The notes beneath the pieces are model-generated. The model did no database searches and was not told the origin of the DNA. It saw only the letters and a program-made list of their open reading frames with translations. This document shows, in pieces, positions 54,932 to 64,000 of a DNA stretch of 64,000 nt. Source of the stretch: Clostridium thermarum (lineage in GTDB: Bacteria > Bacillota > Clostridia > Clostridiales > Clostridiaceae); contig NZ_CP040924.1 of assembly GCF_006351925.1 (NCBI RefSeq), forward strand, positions 3,539,501 to 3,603,500, given 5' to 3'. Within the stretch, counting starts at the first letter, position 1. The number at the start of each line of letters is the position of its first letter. Position numbers and translations under genes: made by a program.

Positions 54932-55840
54932 CTATGTATTTTTTATTAATTGGCTTAACCGTCTAATTGATAATGGAATTCCTATAGGCAAGGCTAAAAG
55001 AGTCAATAATATGTCTTCACTTTTAAATATGTACTTATATTGCTTTCCAATAATGGAATAAACAATATGTTGACAGGCTATGTGATACCTCTGTCTGAAT
55101 CCCTTGGTATACTTTAGACTATGATTAAAGAAGTATGCATACCCTATTGGATTTCTTCTTAGCAGCTTCCATGAGCTCTTAGTCAGTCCATCTTCCAGGT
55201 ATTCGCAAATGTAAATAACCTCATTAAACCAACGAAGCTTGTACTCATCAAGGGCAATTTGGTTCCATACAACAGCCTCAGGCACGAAGGTTTCTCCTTC
55301 AAAAACAGTAAAGGGATACTTCTTTAGCACATCAACCTTATATACTTCTGCCATATCCGCCTGTAAGTTGTACTTATCTCTTTCAAGGTTGGTGGCATCC
55401 ACAAACTCAGAATTATTATAGAATTTTGGCTTACCCCCTATAGGCTTACCTCTTCTATCTCCTCTCAAACCTGAAACCCCGGCAAAGTCCACTTTTCCTT
55501 CAATTGTAGTTAGCCAGTTATGTACTTTTTCAATTGCCTTGTCACAGATAACATCATCCGAGTCAACTATAAAAATATATTCTCCCTGTACTAATTCCAA
55601 GGCCTTATTTATAGCACGCTGCTTACCACCGTTTGGGGTTCTATAATATCTGATCTCAAATTTATTTTCTTCTTTAAGCCATTTTTTTAACAAGTCAGTT
55701 GTATTATCATTTGAACCATCATCTATAACCAGCCATTCAAAGTCTGAATAAGTTTGACATTTAAGTGAGTTGTATAATTTTTCAATTATATACCCTCTAT
55801 TATAGGTTGGAGTAAATACTGTTACCTTATATTTGTACAT
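54932..55840 (-). CDS. GT2 glycosyltransferase
   Basis: 302 residues from the ATG at 55840 with GGAGAG upstream; 9 more codons upstream run into the neighbour. GT-A fold: VFTPTYNRGYIIEKLYNSLK, WLVIDDGSNDNT, EYIFIVDSDDVI with the DxD motif. Similar in sequence to the 61145-62080 protein. Transfers an unknown sugar in the EPS repeat unit. Confidence 0.88.
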   Translation of the reverse strand: MYKYKVTVFTPTYNRGYIIEKLYNSLKCQTYSDFEWLVIDDGSNDNTTDLLKKWLKEENKFEIRYYRTPNGGKQRAINKALELVQGEYIFIVDSDDVICDKAIEKVHNWLTTIEGKVDFAGVSGLRGDRRGKPIGGKPKFYNNSEFVDATNLERDKYNLQADMAEVYKVDVLKKYPFTVFEGETFVPEAVVWNQIALDEYKLRWFNEVIYICEYLEDGLTKSSWKLLRRNPIGYAYFFNHSLKYTKGFRQRYHIACQHIVYSIIGKQYKYIFKSEDILLTLLALPIGIPLSIRRLSQLIKNT

Positions 55841-55841
55841 A

Positions 55842-56978
55842 TCAATTACTCTCCAGTATATCTTCAATTTTCTTTATATTCGTATTAATATTAAAATACT
55901 TACTTCTATTCTTTGCCTTGCACTCTATTTTTTTAAGTATATCTTTATCTGATAATACTTCCTTCAAAGCTTTATATAGCGCCTCACAATTATTTTCCAC
56001 TACTATTCCATGCTCATTTTCTCCTAATAGTTCTCTCATTCCGGCACAATCAGTGGCAACTACTGGCTTTCCCAATATTATGGCCTCTGTAGCTACCGTG
56101 CTAAACCCCTCCGTTCTGGAAGAGCAAACGAAAATATCTGCCATCTTAATGTAGGGATATGGATTTGAGTGAAAGCCTAACAATTTCACAATTTCGTCCA
56201 GTTTATTTTCTTTAATGTAGCTCTCCAATGAACTTCTTTGTTCACCCTCACCTAATATCCAAAGTTTAAAGTCAAATCCATTATCTTTTAGTCTCTTGCA
56301 AATTTTCAATAGTCTATCATATCCCTTTTGCTCTGTTAATCTTCCTACTGTCACAAGGGTTACTTTATCCTTCTTTATGTCAATTTTTTCAGTAGCCTTT
56401 TGTAATATAGCTTCTCTGTCAATGGGATTATATTGAACAAGGGCCTTCTCTTTTAGTTTGAACTTTTGATTAAATGCATCCGCTACATCTTTTGAAACAC
56501 ATAAGATCTTATCAAATTTATTGTAGGCATTTACATGCTGCTGATAACTACTAAAATAATGGTCGGCGTAGTCTCTGTTAATAGGATCAACATGAACCCA
56601 TGCAAGTTTTAAACTCTTTTTATTATTTGAAGCAGCTATCACTTTAGTGACAAATCCCTCTACAAAAGCAACTTCAACATCATATTTGTCTCTTATAAAG
56701 CATCTGTATACAATAGATGCTGGGAAAGTATATATTAACTTATACTTAAAATTATATAGCAATTGCTTAAGCATTCCAGACGCAGTGCAGCACTGTGCCG
56801 GAAGAAAGCTGTTGTAGCTGCACGCCTTTTTAACTTCCCCCACATATACACCGGTATCAACCACTGTTGTTACTGTGACATCAAATTTTGATTTATCAAT
56901 ATTCTTCACTAAATCAGTTAGAACACGTTCAGCGCCCCCGCCGGATAAGCTTTCTATTAAAAACAGTACCTTTTTCAA
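55842..56978 (-). CDS. GT4 glycosyltransferase
   Basis: 378 residues. KKVLFLIESLSGGGAERVLT at the N-terminus, LVTVGRLTEQKGYDRLLKIC in the middle, FVCSSRTEGFSTVATEAIIL and TDCAGMRELLGENEHGIVVE at the donor site. Close paralogue of the 53757-54872 protein. Its stop codon lies one base before the GT2 start. Confidence 0.9.
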   Translation of the reverse strand: MKKVLFLIESLSGGGAERVLTDLVKNIDKSKFDVTVTTVVDTGVYVGEVKKACSYNSFLPAQCCTASGMLKQLLYNFKYKLIYTFPASIVYRCFIRDKYDVEVAFVEGFVTKVIAASNNKKSLKLAWVHVDPINRDYADHYFSSYQQHVNAYNKFDKILCVSKDVADAFNQKFKLKEKALVQYNPIDREAILQKATEKIDIKKDKVTLVTVGRLTEQKGYDRLLKICKRLKDNGFDFKLWILGEGEQRSSLESYIKENKLDEIVKLLGFHSNPYPYIKMADIFVCSSRTEGFSTVATEAIILGKPVVATDCAGMRELLGENEHGIVVENNCEALYKALKEVLSDKDILKKIECKAKNRSKYFNINTNIKKIEDILESN

Positions 56979-57027
56979 AAGAATATCTCCTTTTCAAAAA
57001 TCTCATATATATTAGTCAAGCAGAACC

Positions 57028-57660
57028 TTAAAGGACAACCAGCCTTTCCTGGTCATATTGGATAATCTCACTGTGCCTTTTGTTTAGGTATAGGGAATTT
57101 CCCGGTACTTTTCCCTTAACAACACTTCCTGCAGCTATGACAGCATTATCCCCAATTATACTCCCTCTTAAGATAACTACATTTGAGCCTATCCAAACAT
57201 TTTTTCCTATAACAACCTCACCGGTAAGAAGTCTGTCATCTCCACGCTTTCTGTAGTTATGATCATGGTCATATATGCAGACATTTTGTCCAATCTTTGT
57301 ATAACTTCCTATGGAAATCTTATGTATACAGCTGATATTACAATTATCATTTATAGCTACTTTATCTCCAATATTTAATTGACCGTAGAAATCAACCCTT
57401 AATGTTGAATTTTTTCTTATATACACAAAGTCTCCTATTGTAATCTTTGATTTACTGTTATAAATATCAAATCTGCTCCTAGAACCAATAAAGAATATCC
57501 TTGACTTGATATTCTTCATATAAAGCAGCTGATATAACAGCCCTCTTAATACTGCAGATAAATTTGACTTATACATTATTAAAAAATGATAGAATCCCCT
57601 TTGCTTAATCTCCTTCTTAAGAATTGACAATACCTTCTTCGTTGTCCTTAGTAACCTCAA
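57028..57660 (-). CDS. Hexapeptide-repeat acyltransferase (LbH family)
   Basis: 210 residues from TTG 57660 with GGGGGGAG just upstream; a longer frame from 57693 lacks a site. C-terminal left-handed beta-helix with hexapeptide repeats (KITIGDFVYIRKNSTLRVDF, INDNCNISCIHKISIGSYTK, IGDNAVIAAGSVVKGKVPGN) and the catalytic His in YDHDHNYRKRGDD. Likely O-acetylates the polysaccharide or a sugar intermediate. N-terminal about 60 residues are helical. Confidence 0.87.
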   Translation of the reverse strand: MRLLRTTKKVLSILKKEIKQRGFYHFLIMYKSNLSAVLRGLLYQLLYMKNIKSRIFFIGSRSRFDIYNSKSKITIGDFVYIRKNSTLRVDFYGQLNIGDKVAINDNCNISCIHKISIGSYTKIGQNVCIYDHDHNYRKRGDDRLLTGEVVIGKNVWIGSNVVILRGSIIGDNAVIAAGSVVKGKVPGNSLYLNKRHSEIIQYDQERLVVL

Positions 57661-57693
57661 GAAACTCCCCCCTTTCCATAAAATATACAGCAC

Positions 57694-58887
57694 CTAGCCC
57701 AATAGCTTGTACAACTTTTCTATTTCAAAACTATTATTATAATTTACTTTTGCAGTGTTTTTCTTAAGTCTGATCTGGAGCTCAGGATTATCAAGCAACT
57801 TTTTAACTCCTAAAACTAACCCTTCAACACCTAAATCTGTTATAATACCATCATATTCATGTCTCACTTGGCTATTAGCAGTACTATACCTGGTAATCAG
57901 CACCGGCTTTTCTAACACCTGAGCCTCCGTGACAGTAACCGCCTTTCCTTCATATCTAGAGGGTTGAACATATATGTCACAAGCCCTAATATAAGGATAT
58001 GGATTTAACTTTTTGCCCAGTATAATAAACCTGTCTTCTAGCTTTAGTTCCTCAATCAGTTTTCTAACTGCAGTTTCCTCGCTGCCATAGCCTACTACAT
58101 ACCACCTTATGTCATAGCCATCATCTACCAGCTTTCTACATGCTCTTACAGCATCATCTATTCCTTTAGCGTAAGCTAACCTTGCTACCGTTATTAACTT
58201 TGTACACTTATCATCCACCCTTATTTCAGCACTGCAATCTTTTTCTGCCATACTCTTAATAAAATTTACCGCTGTAATATTCTCTACTACTATAGTCTTG
58301 TTACTAAATTGCGGGTATCTTGACAAAAATGACCTTTTACAATCCTCCGATACTGCTACAATCCAATCAAATTTATCCCACATCTTATAGTCCATCTTAT
58401 TATCAATTTCCAGGTAGGAATAGTCAGTATGTATCCAAGCTATCTTTTTCTTCCCTTTAACCTTATCTGCTATAAAATAATGAGGCCACAAATAACTTAT
58501 TGCAACGTCATATTCTTTATCTAGTTTAGGAAGAAAAGGCATAGTGTACTTCCACCCGAGTTGCATTGGTATTAAGCCCAGTTCTTTAAACCCCTTAGCT
58601 TTCGCTGCAATAAGTCCAATATATTTTGCAAGAATTCTGGCTACAGCTATACCATATTGTTTGTTCTTAACTATCTCTGATATTGGCCTCCTAAAGGTTG
58701 CATACTCTGCTACTTCCTTTACCAGGTTAACTTCCTTTGGCAACATACTCATAAATTCACCCTGATGCCTATACAGCATTAAATTAATATTGTATTTTGT
58801 GTAGTCGAAACTTTCTAACAGGCTTATCAGGCTTCTCTCAACCCCGCCTACTTCCATGTCAAAGGATGCTATCAAAACTTTCTTCAT
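57694..58887 (-). CDS. GT4 glycosyltransferase
   Basis: 397 residues from the ATG at 58887, AAGGTGG upstream; an earlier reading from 58938 would run into the polymerase gene. MEVGGVERSLISLLESFDYT near the start, LITVARLAYAKGIDDAVRAC and IYVQPSRYEGKAVTVTEAQV as donor site. A separate subfamily from the other GT4 genes here. Confidence 0.87.
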   Translation of the reverse strand: MKKVLIASFDMEVGGVERSLISLLESFDYTKYNINLMLYRHQGEFMSMLPKEVNLVKEVAEYATFRRPISEIVKNKQYGIAVARILAKYIGLIAAKAKGFKELGLIPMQLGWKYTMPFLPKLDKEYDVAISYLWPHYFIADKVKGKKKIAWIHTDYSYLEIDNKMDYKMWDKFDWIVAVSEDCKRSFLSRYPQFSNKTIVVENITAVNFIKSMAEKDCSAEIRVDDKCTKLITVARLAYAKGIDDAVRACRKLVDDGYDIRWYVVGYGSEETAVRKLIEELKLEDRFIILGKKLNPYPYIRACDIYVQPSRYEGKAVTVTEAQVLEKPVLITRYSTANSQVRHEYDGIITDLGVEGLVLGVKKLLDNPELQIRLKKNTAKVNYNNSFEIEKLYKLLG

Positions 58888-58906
58888 ATTAACCACCTTA
58901 TCAAAA

Positions 58907-59971
58907 CTAAGTGAATAGTATATTTCTGTAGTAATCATCCCACCCGCTAATTTGATACCAACAAAATATAGAGTATAATATCAGTATACTGCCATATAAG
59001 ATGGCTCTTGTCTTCTTATCATAATAGTCAAGCAACTTAGGTAAAAGCACAAGATTATATAGGTCAAAGTATATGCACATTCTATAGAAGAAAAGATATT
59101 GGGTACCAGACAGCATAAAGATAAAATTAAATAGTGACATAAAGATAAACATATTTCCTTCTGGCCATGACTTCTTTATTTTATCCTTAACCATATAGGC
59201 CACAACAAGAGGAACTAGTGTTACCAATACTCTAATAGGATTGACACTTGTGGTATTAGTCATCATATCCTTTCCATAGTCACTATAGGAAGTACTTTCT
59301 ATTGCCTTAACTGCTACATTTAACATAGGTCTAAACATAATTACCAGTAATAGTGAAGCTCCTAGTGTTACCCAAAACTCTCTCCCCCAGGCTTCTCTTG
59401 TGCACAAAAAGTAAATAAGGAGAAATATAATTGCTGATGAATGAAAACCGGATAGTATAATTACAATGGGAAAATATTTTTTCCAATCTCTTTTTAATAT
59501 ATATTTACTAGCCCAAAAGAGTATTGCAGCTACCATTGACTGTCTAATACCGTTCATTGTAATGTAAAACATAACTGTTCCAAAGTATAGAAAAACACCC
59601 AGTTCAAAGGGCTTACTATGTTTATAAAGCGTCAAAGTTATATAGGCATTTGTTATAAAAGATGTAACTATTAATAGAATCTGCGGATCTGAACTAAGTC
59701 TGGTTAATAGATACATAAATATATTAAAACCATAATCCTTACTTGAAATGTTCAAATATGGATTCTCTACCAGTAATCTATATGAATGAGAGTAAAAATA
59801 TGTATCACCAATACTTGCTGTAGACCTGAAACCAGATATTATAAATAGAACAACAAAAACAATAATTGCAGTTAGCTTATAGACCTTACGGGGCTTAACT
59901 TTATTATTGCTCATAAAAAGTGATGTTATATAAATCAAAAACATTGAAACTAAATAGATCTCTTTCATCAC
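58907..59971 (-). CDS. EpsG-like polysaccharide polymerase
   Basis: A 354-residue protein with about 9-10 membrane helices, matching EpsG/Wzy-type polymerases: ISGFRSTASIGDTYFYSHSY, KDYGFNIFMYLLTRLSSDPQ, MNGIRQSMVAAILFWASKYI. It joins flipped repeat units on the outer face. Last step before export in a Wzx/Wzy pathway. It overlaps the upstream region of the next GT4 gene. Confidence 0.85.
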   Translation of the reverse strand: MMKEIYLVSMFLIYITSLFMSNNKVKPRKVYKLTAIIVFVVLFIISGFRSTASIGDTYFYSHSYRLLVENPYLNISSKDYGFNIFMYLLTRLSSDPQILLIVTSFITNAYITLTLYKHSKPFELGVFLYFGTVMFYITMNGIRQSMVAAILFWASKYILKRDWKKYFPIVIILSGFHSSAIIFLLIYFLCTREAWGREFWVTLGASLLLVIMFRPMLNVAVKAIESTSYSDYGKDMMTNTTSVNPIRVLVTLVPLVVAYMVKDKIKKSWPEGNMFIFMSLFNFIFMLSGTQYLFFYRMCIYFDLYNLVLLPKLLDYYDKKTRAILYGSILILYSIFCWYQISGWDDYYRNILFT

Positions 59972-59997
59972 TTTACCTCTTCATCAAAATTAAAATC

Positions 59998-61152
59998 TTA
60001 TGTGTTGTCCTCTAATTCATATAAGTTTTTAAGTAACTTCACCGTACTATCAAGGCTATATCCCTTCTTAACTATATAATCTACTGCAACTTCTGTTCCT
60101 GCCCTTTTTTGCCTGCTACTTTCAATGATTTGCTGATACCATATCTCCATATTTTCATTCAAAGGCACCATTTTAACAAGTCCGAGTCCCATATCACATT
60201 CCTTCGGTATAGTATCAGAAATAACACAGGGTGTACCCGCTGCCTGTGCTTCAATCAAAACTATTCCCAACCCTTCATATAAAAATGGAAACAAAAACAC
60301 ATCAAAGAACTTCATGAATAATGGTATGTTTGTTTGAAGTCCCAGAAATTCTATGTTTTTATTTAGTCCTTTTTCTGTTGTCAGCTGCTCCATTTTTGCT
60401 TTCAAGTCGCCTTGTCCTATAAGGAGCAATTTAAAATCCACCCCTTTATCTCTAAGGTATTCAGCTGCCTTTATTAAAAATTTATGATTTTTTTGCTCTC
60501 CAAATCTTCCAACATGCCCTATCACCAATGTGTTATTAGTAATATCTAAACTTTCCCGTAAACTTATTATTTCTTCATCTTTGACCCTTAAGTAAGGTCT
60601 TAAATCCACTGCATTGTACAGCACTGTATATCTTCTTTTTTTGTCCAATCTATTTCCAAATAAAAACTCACCTGCAGCATGAGTACAGGCAACTGCTTTA
60701 GTAGTATTTATCTTTATCAGCAATCTCATAATTGCAAAATATATTTTTCTGCTTAATAAGCGCCCTTCATCACCTGAAGTATTGTGTGAGTGACAAATTC
60801 TTATTTTCACTCCAGCTAATCTGGCGGCTAGAAGAGTAAGACCAGCATTAAATAAGGTATGTGCATGTACAGCTTGATATGGTCCTTGTTTCTTTATTAT
60901 TTTATAAATATCCCTTACAAACTTTATAACACCTGTATACTTAGGAGGATGAACATAGAAAATTCTTCCTCCTAACTCTTGTATTTCTCTATCATAGTGG
61001 CATTCCTTTTCAGTAAAAGACACAAAATCAAATTGCAGAGTATTTTTGTCAATCTTTCTATATAAATGCATTAACATAGTCTCTGCTCCGCCCATATTCA
61101 TCCCGCCAATTATATGTAAAACCCTATATACCTTTTCCTTCCCATTATCCAT
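59998..61152 (-). CDS. GT4 glycosyltransferase
   Basis: 384 residues from the ATG at 61152 with GAGGG 8 bases upstream (an ATG 6 bases earlier is too close). VYRVLHIIGGMNMGGAETML, VHAHTLFNAGLTLLAARLAG, RICHSHNTSGDEG, FPFLYEGLGIVLIEAQAAGT. Close paralogue of the 62087-63223 protein. It overlaps the end of the GT2 gene by 8 bases. Confidence 0.88.
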   Translation of the reverse strand: MDNGKEKVYRVLHIIGGMNMGGAETMLMHLYRKIDKNTLQFDFVSFTEKECHYDREIQELGGRIFYVHPPKYTGVIKFVRDIYKIIKKQGPYQAVHAHTLFNAGLTLLAARLAGVKIRICHSHNTSGDEGRLLSRKIYFAIMRLLIKINTTKAVACTHAAGEFLFGNRLDKKRRYTVLYNAVDLRPYLRVKDEEIISLRESLDITNNTLVIGHVGRFGEQKNHKFLIKAAEYLRDKGVDFKLLLIGQGDLKAKMEQLTTEKGLNKNIEFLGLQTNIPLFMKFFDVFLFPFLYEGLGIVLIEAQAAGTPCVISDTIPKECDMGLGLVKMVPLNENMEIWYQQIIESSRQKRAGTEVAVDYIVKKGYSLDSTVKLLKNLYELEDNT

Positions 61153-62080
61153 TGGCATTTCCCTCAACCTTTCTGCTAGAGGTTCTAAGCCTAAGCTGTT
61201 TTCCCGTGTTAGCAATTATATATTTATAGAGAATGATTCCAGGTAAAACTGCCAAGATCGTTAGCAACTTCCTTGGAGATTCTTTTAAAAAATACTTATT
61301 TTTTAAGATTAAGCTGGAAGATACATAATGGATGGCCTGTCTATATTTATAGCCTAATCCTCCTAGCGGCATTTTCATCGCTTCCTTACGCCAGAATGTA
61401 AAACCCTTAGGATTGTTTATATATTGCCTAAACATATTCTTTGAAGAACCGTCATTCAAATATTCCACACAGCAAACTACTTCATTCATAAGAAGCATTT
61501 CATAATCTAGGTCAATCATGCAATACTTATAAGCCAAGCTAACATACTTCTCACCTTCAAATATTGGATAAGGAAACTGTTTCGTAAGATCTGATCTATA
61601 AATAAACTTTTTATCCCCCTTGGCACCATATTTATAGTACAAGTCAAAGGTCTTGCATTTCTTTACACCCTTTGGTAAGTGGGTACCTATTACTTGTCCA
61701 TCAGTGTAGCAGTCTAGTGCGATAATTCCACTAACTTCTGAACTACCATTTCTACGCCAAAACTCAGCTATCTTTTCCACTGCATCCTTAGGCATATAGT
61801 CATCAGAGTCAATACAGACATTTAGTTCTGTATCAATAAGCTCATAAGCTGTATTGTGGGCACCATGCATTCCCTGATTCTGTTGATAGTAATACCTTAT
61901 ATTAACTTCTCCCCCGGCTATCCATTTTTCTACCAGATTCTTTGTTTCATCTGTTGACCCGTCATCAATAATCAGCCATGTAAACTCTTTACAGGTTTGC
62001 TTTTTCAAGCTTTCATAGCACCGTCCAAGTATGTATGCCCGATTATAGGTGGGAGTAAATACAGTGAGTAAAGGCTTCAT
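61145..62080 (-). CDS. GT2 glycosyltransferase
   Basis: 311 residues. GT-A fold with TVFTPTYNRAYILGRCYESL, WLIIDDGSTDET and NVCIDSDDYMPKDAVE (DxD-type). Paralogue of 54932-55840. The C-terminal about 90 residues resemble a membrane-associated tail found in this subgroup. Confidence 0.88.
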   Translation of the reverse strand: MKPLLTVFTPTYNRAYILGRCYESLKKQTCKEFTWLIIDDGSTDETKNLVEKWIAGGEVNIRYYYQQNQGMHGAHNTAYELIDTELNVCIDSDDYMPKDAVEKIAEFWRRNGSSEVSGIIALDCYTDGQVIGTHLPKGVKKCKTFDLYYKYGAKGDKKFIYRSDLTKQFPYPIFEGEKYVSLAYKYCMIDLDYEMLLMNEVVCCVEYLNDGSSKNMFRQYINNPKGFTFWRKEAMKMPLGGLGYKYRQAIHYVSSSLILKNKYFLKESPRKLLTILAVLPGIILYKYIIANTGKQLRLRTSSRKVEGNANG

Positions 62081-62086
62081 ATTATC

Positions 62087-63223
62087 TCACCTCCCCATGG
62101 CTGCTTCTGCATACCTATTATGCTGATCACTGTAGAATCGCTGCATTTTTTTGGCTATTATATTTATATCAAAGCCTCGTTTTCTAACTGCCATCCTTGT
62201 ATCCTCATGCTTAGATTCTAAATTGGCAATCTCTTTTGCCCAATAGTGTTTGTCTTTATCCAATCCTATAAAATGCAGTCTGTTTTTTCCTACTTCTGAC
62301 TCTCTAGTGATGCAATCAGAAACTATACACTTTAAACCGGCTGTTTGGGCCTCTACCAAAGCTACCGGCAGCCCTTCGAAAAGTGAAGGAAAGAAAAACA
62401 CATCAAAAGCCTGCATTAATTGTGGAATATCCTTTCTGACTCCTAAGAATTTTACTGAATCTTCTAACCCCAAAACTCTTACTTTCCTCTCAATACTTTC
62501 TTTCAATTTTCCTGTACCAATTAACAGCAATACCGCATCGGATCTTATCTTGGTTACTTCTTTGAATACATTAATTATAAAGGTATGGTTCTTTTGTTTC
62601 TCGAATCGGCCCACATGTCCTATGACAAATCTATCTTCTACGCCTAGTTCTTTTCTTAAACTTGCTCTTACTTCTGAACTAAATTTAAATTCTTCACAGT
62701 CCACTCCATTCTTTAAAACAGTAATCTTTTCACCCTTTTTAATAGCATGTCCAAACAACCACCTTCCAGCATCCTTTGAACATGCAAAGTAGTTAGTACA
62801 ATTATCTTTTAAATAATGTCTTCCATAATATCTAAACGGAAGCTTATAGTCTAGTGGAAGACTGCCTAAATGACTGTGAGCTATTCTAACTGGTACTCCC
62901 GCTTTCTTTGCTGCTCTTAGAACAAAACCCGTATTTTCATTAATATGTGAATGGACTATTTTATATTCCGGATGCTTGAGAAAAAACTCATCTAACTCTT
63001 TAAAATATTTTCCATATCGCTGAGGCCTGATTGACGGCAAATAATATACTTTACCGCCCATAGCAGTTATTTCATCGTCATAGTCTCCTTTTTCCAAGCG
63101 ATGGGTTAAAAAATCAAACTGAATCTTTTTACGGTCTATTTTTCTATATAGGTTCATAAGTAGGGTTTCTGCCCCACCGCGGTTCATAATTGTAACCACC
63201 TGAAGTATTCTTATAACACTCAC
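62087..63223 (-). CDS. GT4 glycosyltransferase
   Basis: 378 residues, GTG start with AAGGAGG upstream. IRILQVVTIMNRGGAETLLM, VHSHINENTGFVLRAAKKAG, RIAHSHLGS, FPSLFEGLPVALVEAQTAGL. It is similar to the 59998-61152 protein throughout. It follows the partial GT2 gene by 17 bases in the same operon. Confidence 0.88.
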   Translation of the reverse strand: MSVIRILQVVTIMNRGGAETLLMNLYRKIDRKKIQFDFLTHRLEKGDYDDEITAMGGKVYYLPSIRPQRYGKYFKELDEFFLKHPEYKIVHSHINENTGFVLRAAKKAGVPVRIAHSHLGSLPLDYKLPFRYYGRHYLKDNCTNYFACSKDAGRWLFGHAIKKGEKITVLKNGVDCEEFKFSSEVRASLRKELGVEDRFVIGHVGRFEKQKNHTFIINVFKEVTKIRSDAVLLLIGTGKLKESIERKVRVLGLEDSVKFLGVRKDIPQLMQAFDVFFFPSLFEGLPVALVEAQTAGLKCIVSDCITRESEVGKNRLHFIGLDKDKHYWAKEIANLESKHEDTRMAVRKRGFDINIIAKKMQRFYSDQHNRYAEAAMGR

Positions 63224-63240
63224 CTTATATCCTCCTTTAG

Positions 63241-64000
63241 TTAAGGGCTAAATTTAATCATAAACTTTATAGCCCTCAACATTATTAAATAGCAAATACC
63301 ATTTCTCGCTTTTGCAAAGTAATAAAATAGCTTCCAGTGTATGTCCAGACTTGTAGTATCGAATTGTTGAAAAGCCTTTACTATGTCTTCATTTGAAAGT
63401 AGCTCATTAACCTGCCTTAACTTGGTAAATATACCCATTCTATTCCCAGAAGATACTATGTTTAGCCCCATTCCCATTATTCCTAAACATATTCTATTAT
63501 TTAAGGCTTCATAATACGTTTCTTGTGAAATGTTTGTATCAATTACTTTACGGATTTTTTCTATTAAATTCATCCTCTTTTCTAAAAGGTTAGGCCTGTA
63601 TGCATTTGATACTGAACTTATTAGGACTTTTCTGTAGTGGTAAAAACTCTTGTTAATATATGCTATAGAATTGGCTTTAGAAAAGGTAGTTAGATTAAAT
63701 AATAAATCCTCACAGCTGCCAATCTCTTTTAATGAACAGAACTCTATATTTTTTACAATTTCTGTTTTATAAATTTTGTTCCATACCACACTATGCATAT
63801 CAAGATTTTCAGTGATATATGGTTCCCCCTTAATAGGTCCAACCATTTGCCGCATAAAGTATTTGCTTATTTCTTCTTTATACATGATTAATCCATCCTC
63901 AAGGCCCATGTTTTTTATCTTAGAATGATTTTCAAACTCCCTTATATATCCGCACATTACTATATCAATGTCCTGTTTTTTTGCAATCTTGAGCATTTCT
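63241..64000 (-). CDS. GT2 glycosyltransferase, C-terminal part (cut by window edge)
   Basis: The frame is open to the right edge and gives about 253 C-terminal residues. NLDMHSVVWNKIYKTEIVKN, then EIGSCEDLLFNLTTFSKANS, and YRKVLISSVSN are typical of EpsH-like GT2 enzymes downstream of the catalytic DxD, which lies outside the window. Most upstream gene of the visible EPS operon. Confidence 0.8.
   Translation of the reverse strand, partial: EMLKIAKKQDIDIVMCGYIREFENHSKIKNMGLEDGLIMYKEEISKYFMRQMVGPIKGEPYITENLDMHSVVWNKIYKTEIVKNIEFCSLKEIGSCEDLLFNLTTFSKANSIAYINKSFYHYRKVLISSVSNAYRPNLLEKRMNLIEKIRKVIDTNISQETYYEALNNRICLGIMGMGLNIVSSGNRMGIFTKLRQVNELLSNEDIVKAFQQFDTTSLDIHWKLFYYFAKARNGICYLIMLRAIKFMIKFSP

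Noticed and set aside
1..64000. CRISPR arrays, tRNA and rRNA genes
   Set aside because: No regularly spaced repeats or recognisable tRNA/rRNA segments were noticed on reading; a dedicated search was not possible.

Overview
The window is AT-rich DNA with strong GGAGG-type ribosome binding sites, several TTG starts, and families typical of clostridia: a DUF3785-like protein, an FHA-domain ABC protein, LTA-synthase-like sulfatases, a YqjA-type exporter and an NCS2 purine permease. I read it as a Clostridium-like Firmicute chromosome segment. I found no tRNA, rRNA or CRISPR array. Most lineage and function statements rest on motif recognition, since no database search was possible.

Left part (1-28.7 kb): mostly single housekeeping or envelope genes. 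These are an FHA/ABC protein cut by the edge, a purine permease, a PH-domain protein, a flippase, a TraB/GumN lipoprotein, an M28 peptidase lipoprotein, a small secreted protein, a YqjA-like exporter, a DEAD-box helicase, an NhaC antiporter, a cold-shock protein, a ZIP metal transporter, an M15 peptidase, an amino-acid permease, an LTA-synthase-like enzyme, a DUF3785-like protein, an FUSC protein, an M1 peptidase and a GH13 glycosidase. Mobile DNA is scattered among them. There is an IS256-type transposase remnant with an in-frame internal deletion (about 5.8-6.1 kb), a full-length group II intron with recognisable ends (8880-10788), and an IS91-type transposase remnant (19.1-19.7 kb). Two further open frames without a usable start look like decayed genes.

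Middle part (28.8-38.8 kb): an AraC-type regulator diverges from the glycosidase. A second LTA-synthase-like enzyme, with Ser in place of the catalytic Thr, follows a multi-spanning WsfD-like membrane protein. An arginine locus has divergent argC and argB-argD-M20 hydrolase genes, with ArgR-like operator sequences placed in both promoters. A small GNAT acetyltransferase lies next to argC.

Lasso-peptide locus (38.9-46.1 kb): a leftward operon encodes an HPr-kinase-like protein, a PqqD-like B1 protein, a transglutaminase-like B2 protease, an asparagine-synthetase-like cyclase and, last, a 63-residue precursor. A divergent pair encodes an ABC exporter and a nucleotidyltransferase-like protein. 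The precursor has a lasso-type leader (Trp..Pro..Ile, Thr at -2). Its predicted core is GNPGVKGND plus an unusually long 36-residue tail containing two cysteines. This is the most interesting system in the window.

Right part (46.1-64 kb): a beta-helix protein is followed by one long leftward cell-surface polysaccharide operon, entering from beyond the right edge and ending at a terminator near 48.47 kb. It encodes GT4 and GT2 glycosyltransferases, an EpsG-like polymerase, a hexapeptide acyltransferase, a pyruvyl transferase-like protein, a flippase, a membrane-anchored GH88/105-like hydrolase and a terminal glycosyltransferase. A GT4-GT2-GT4 module appears twice.
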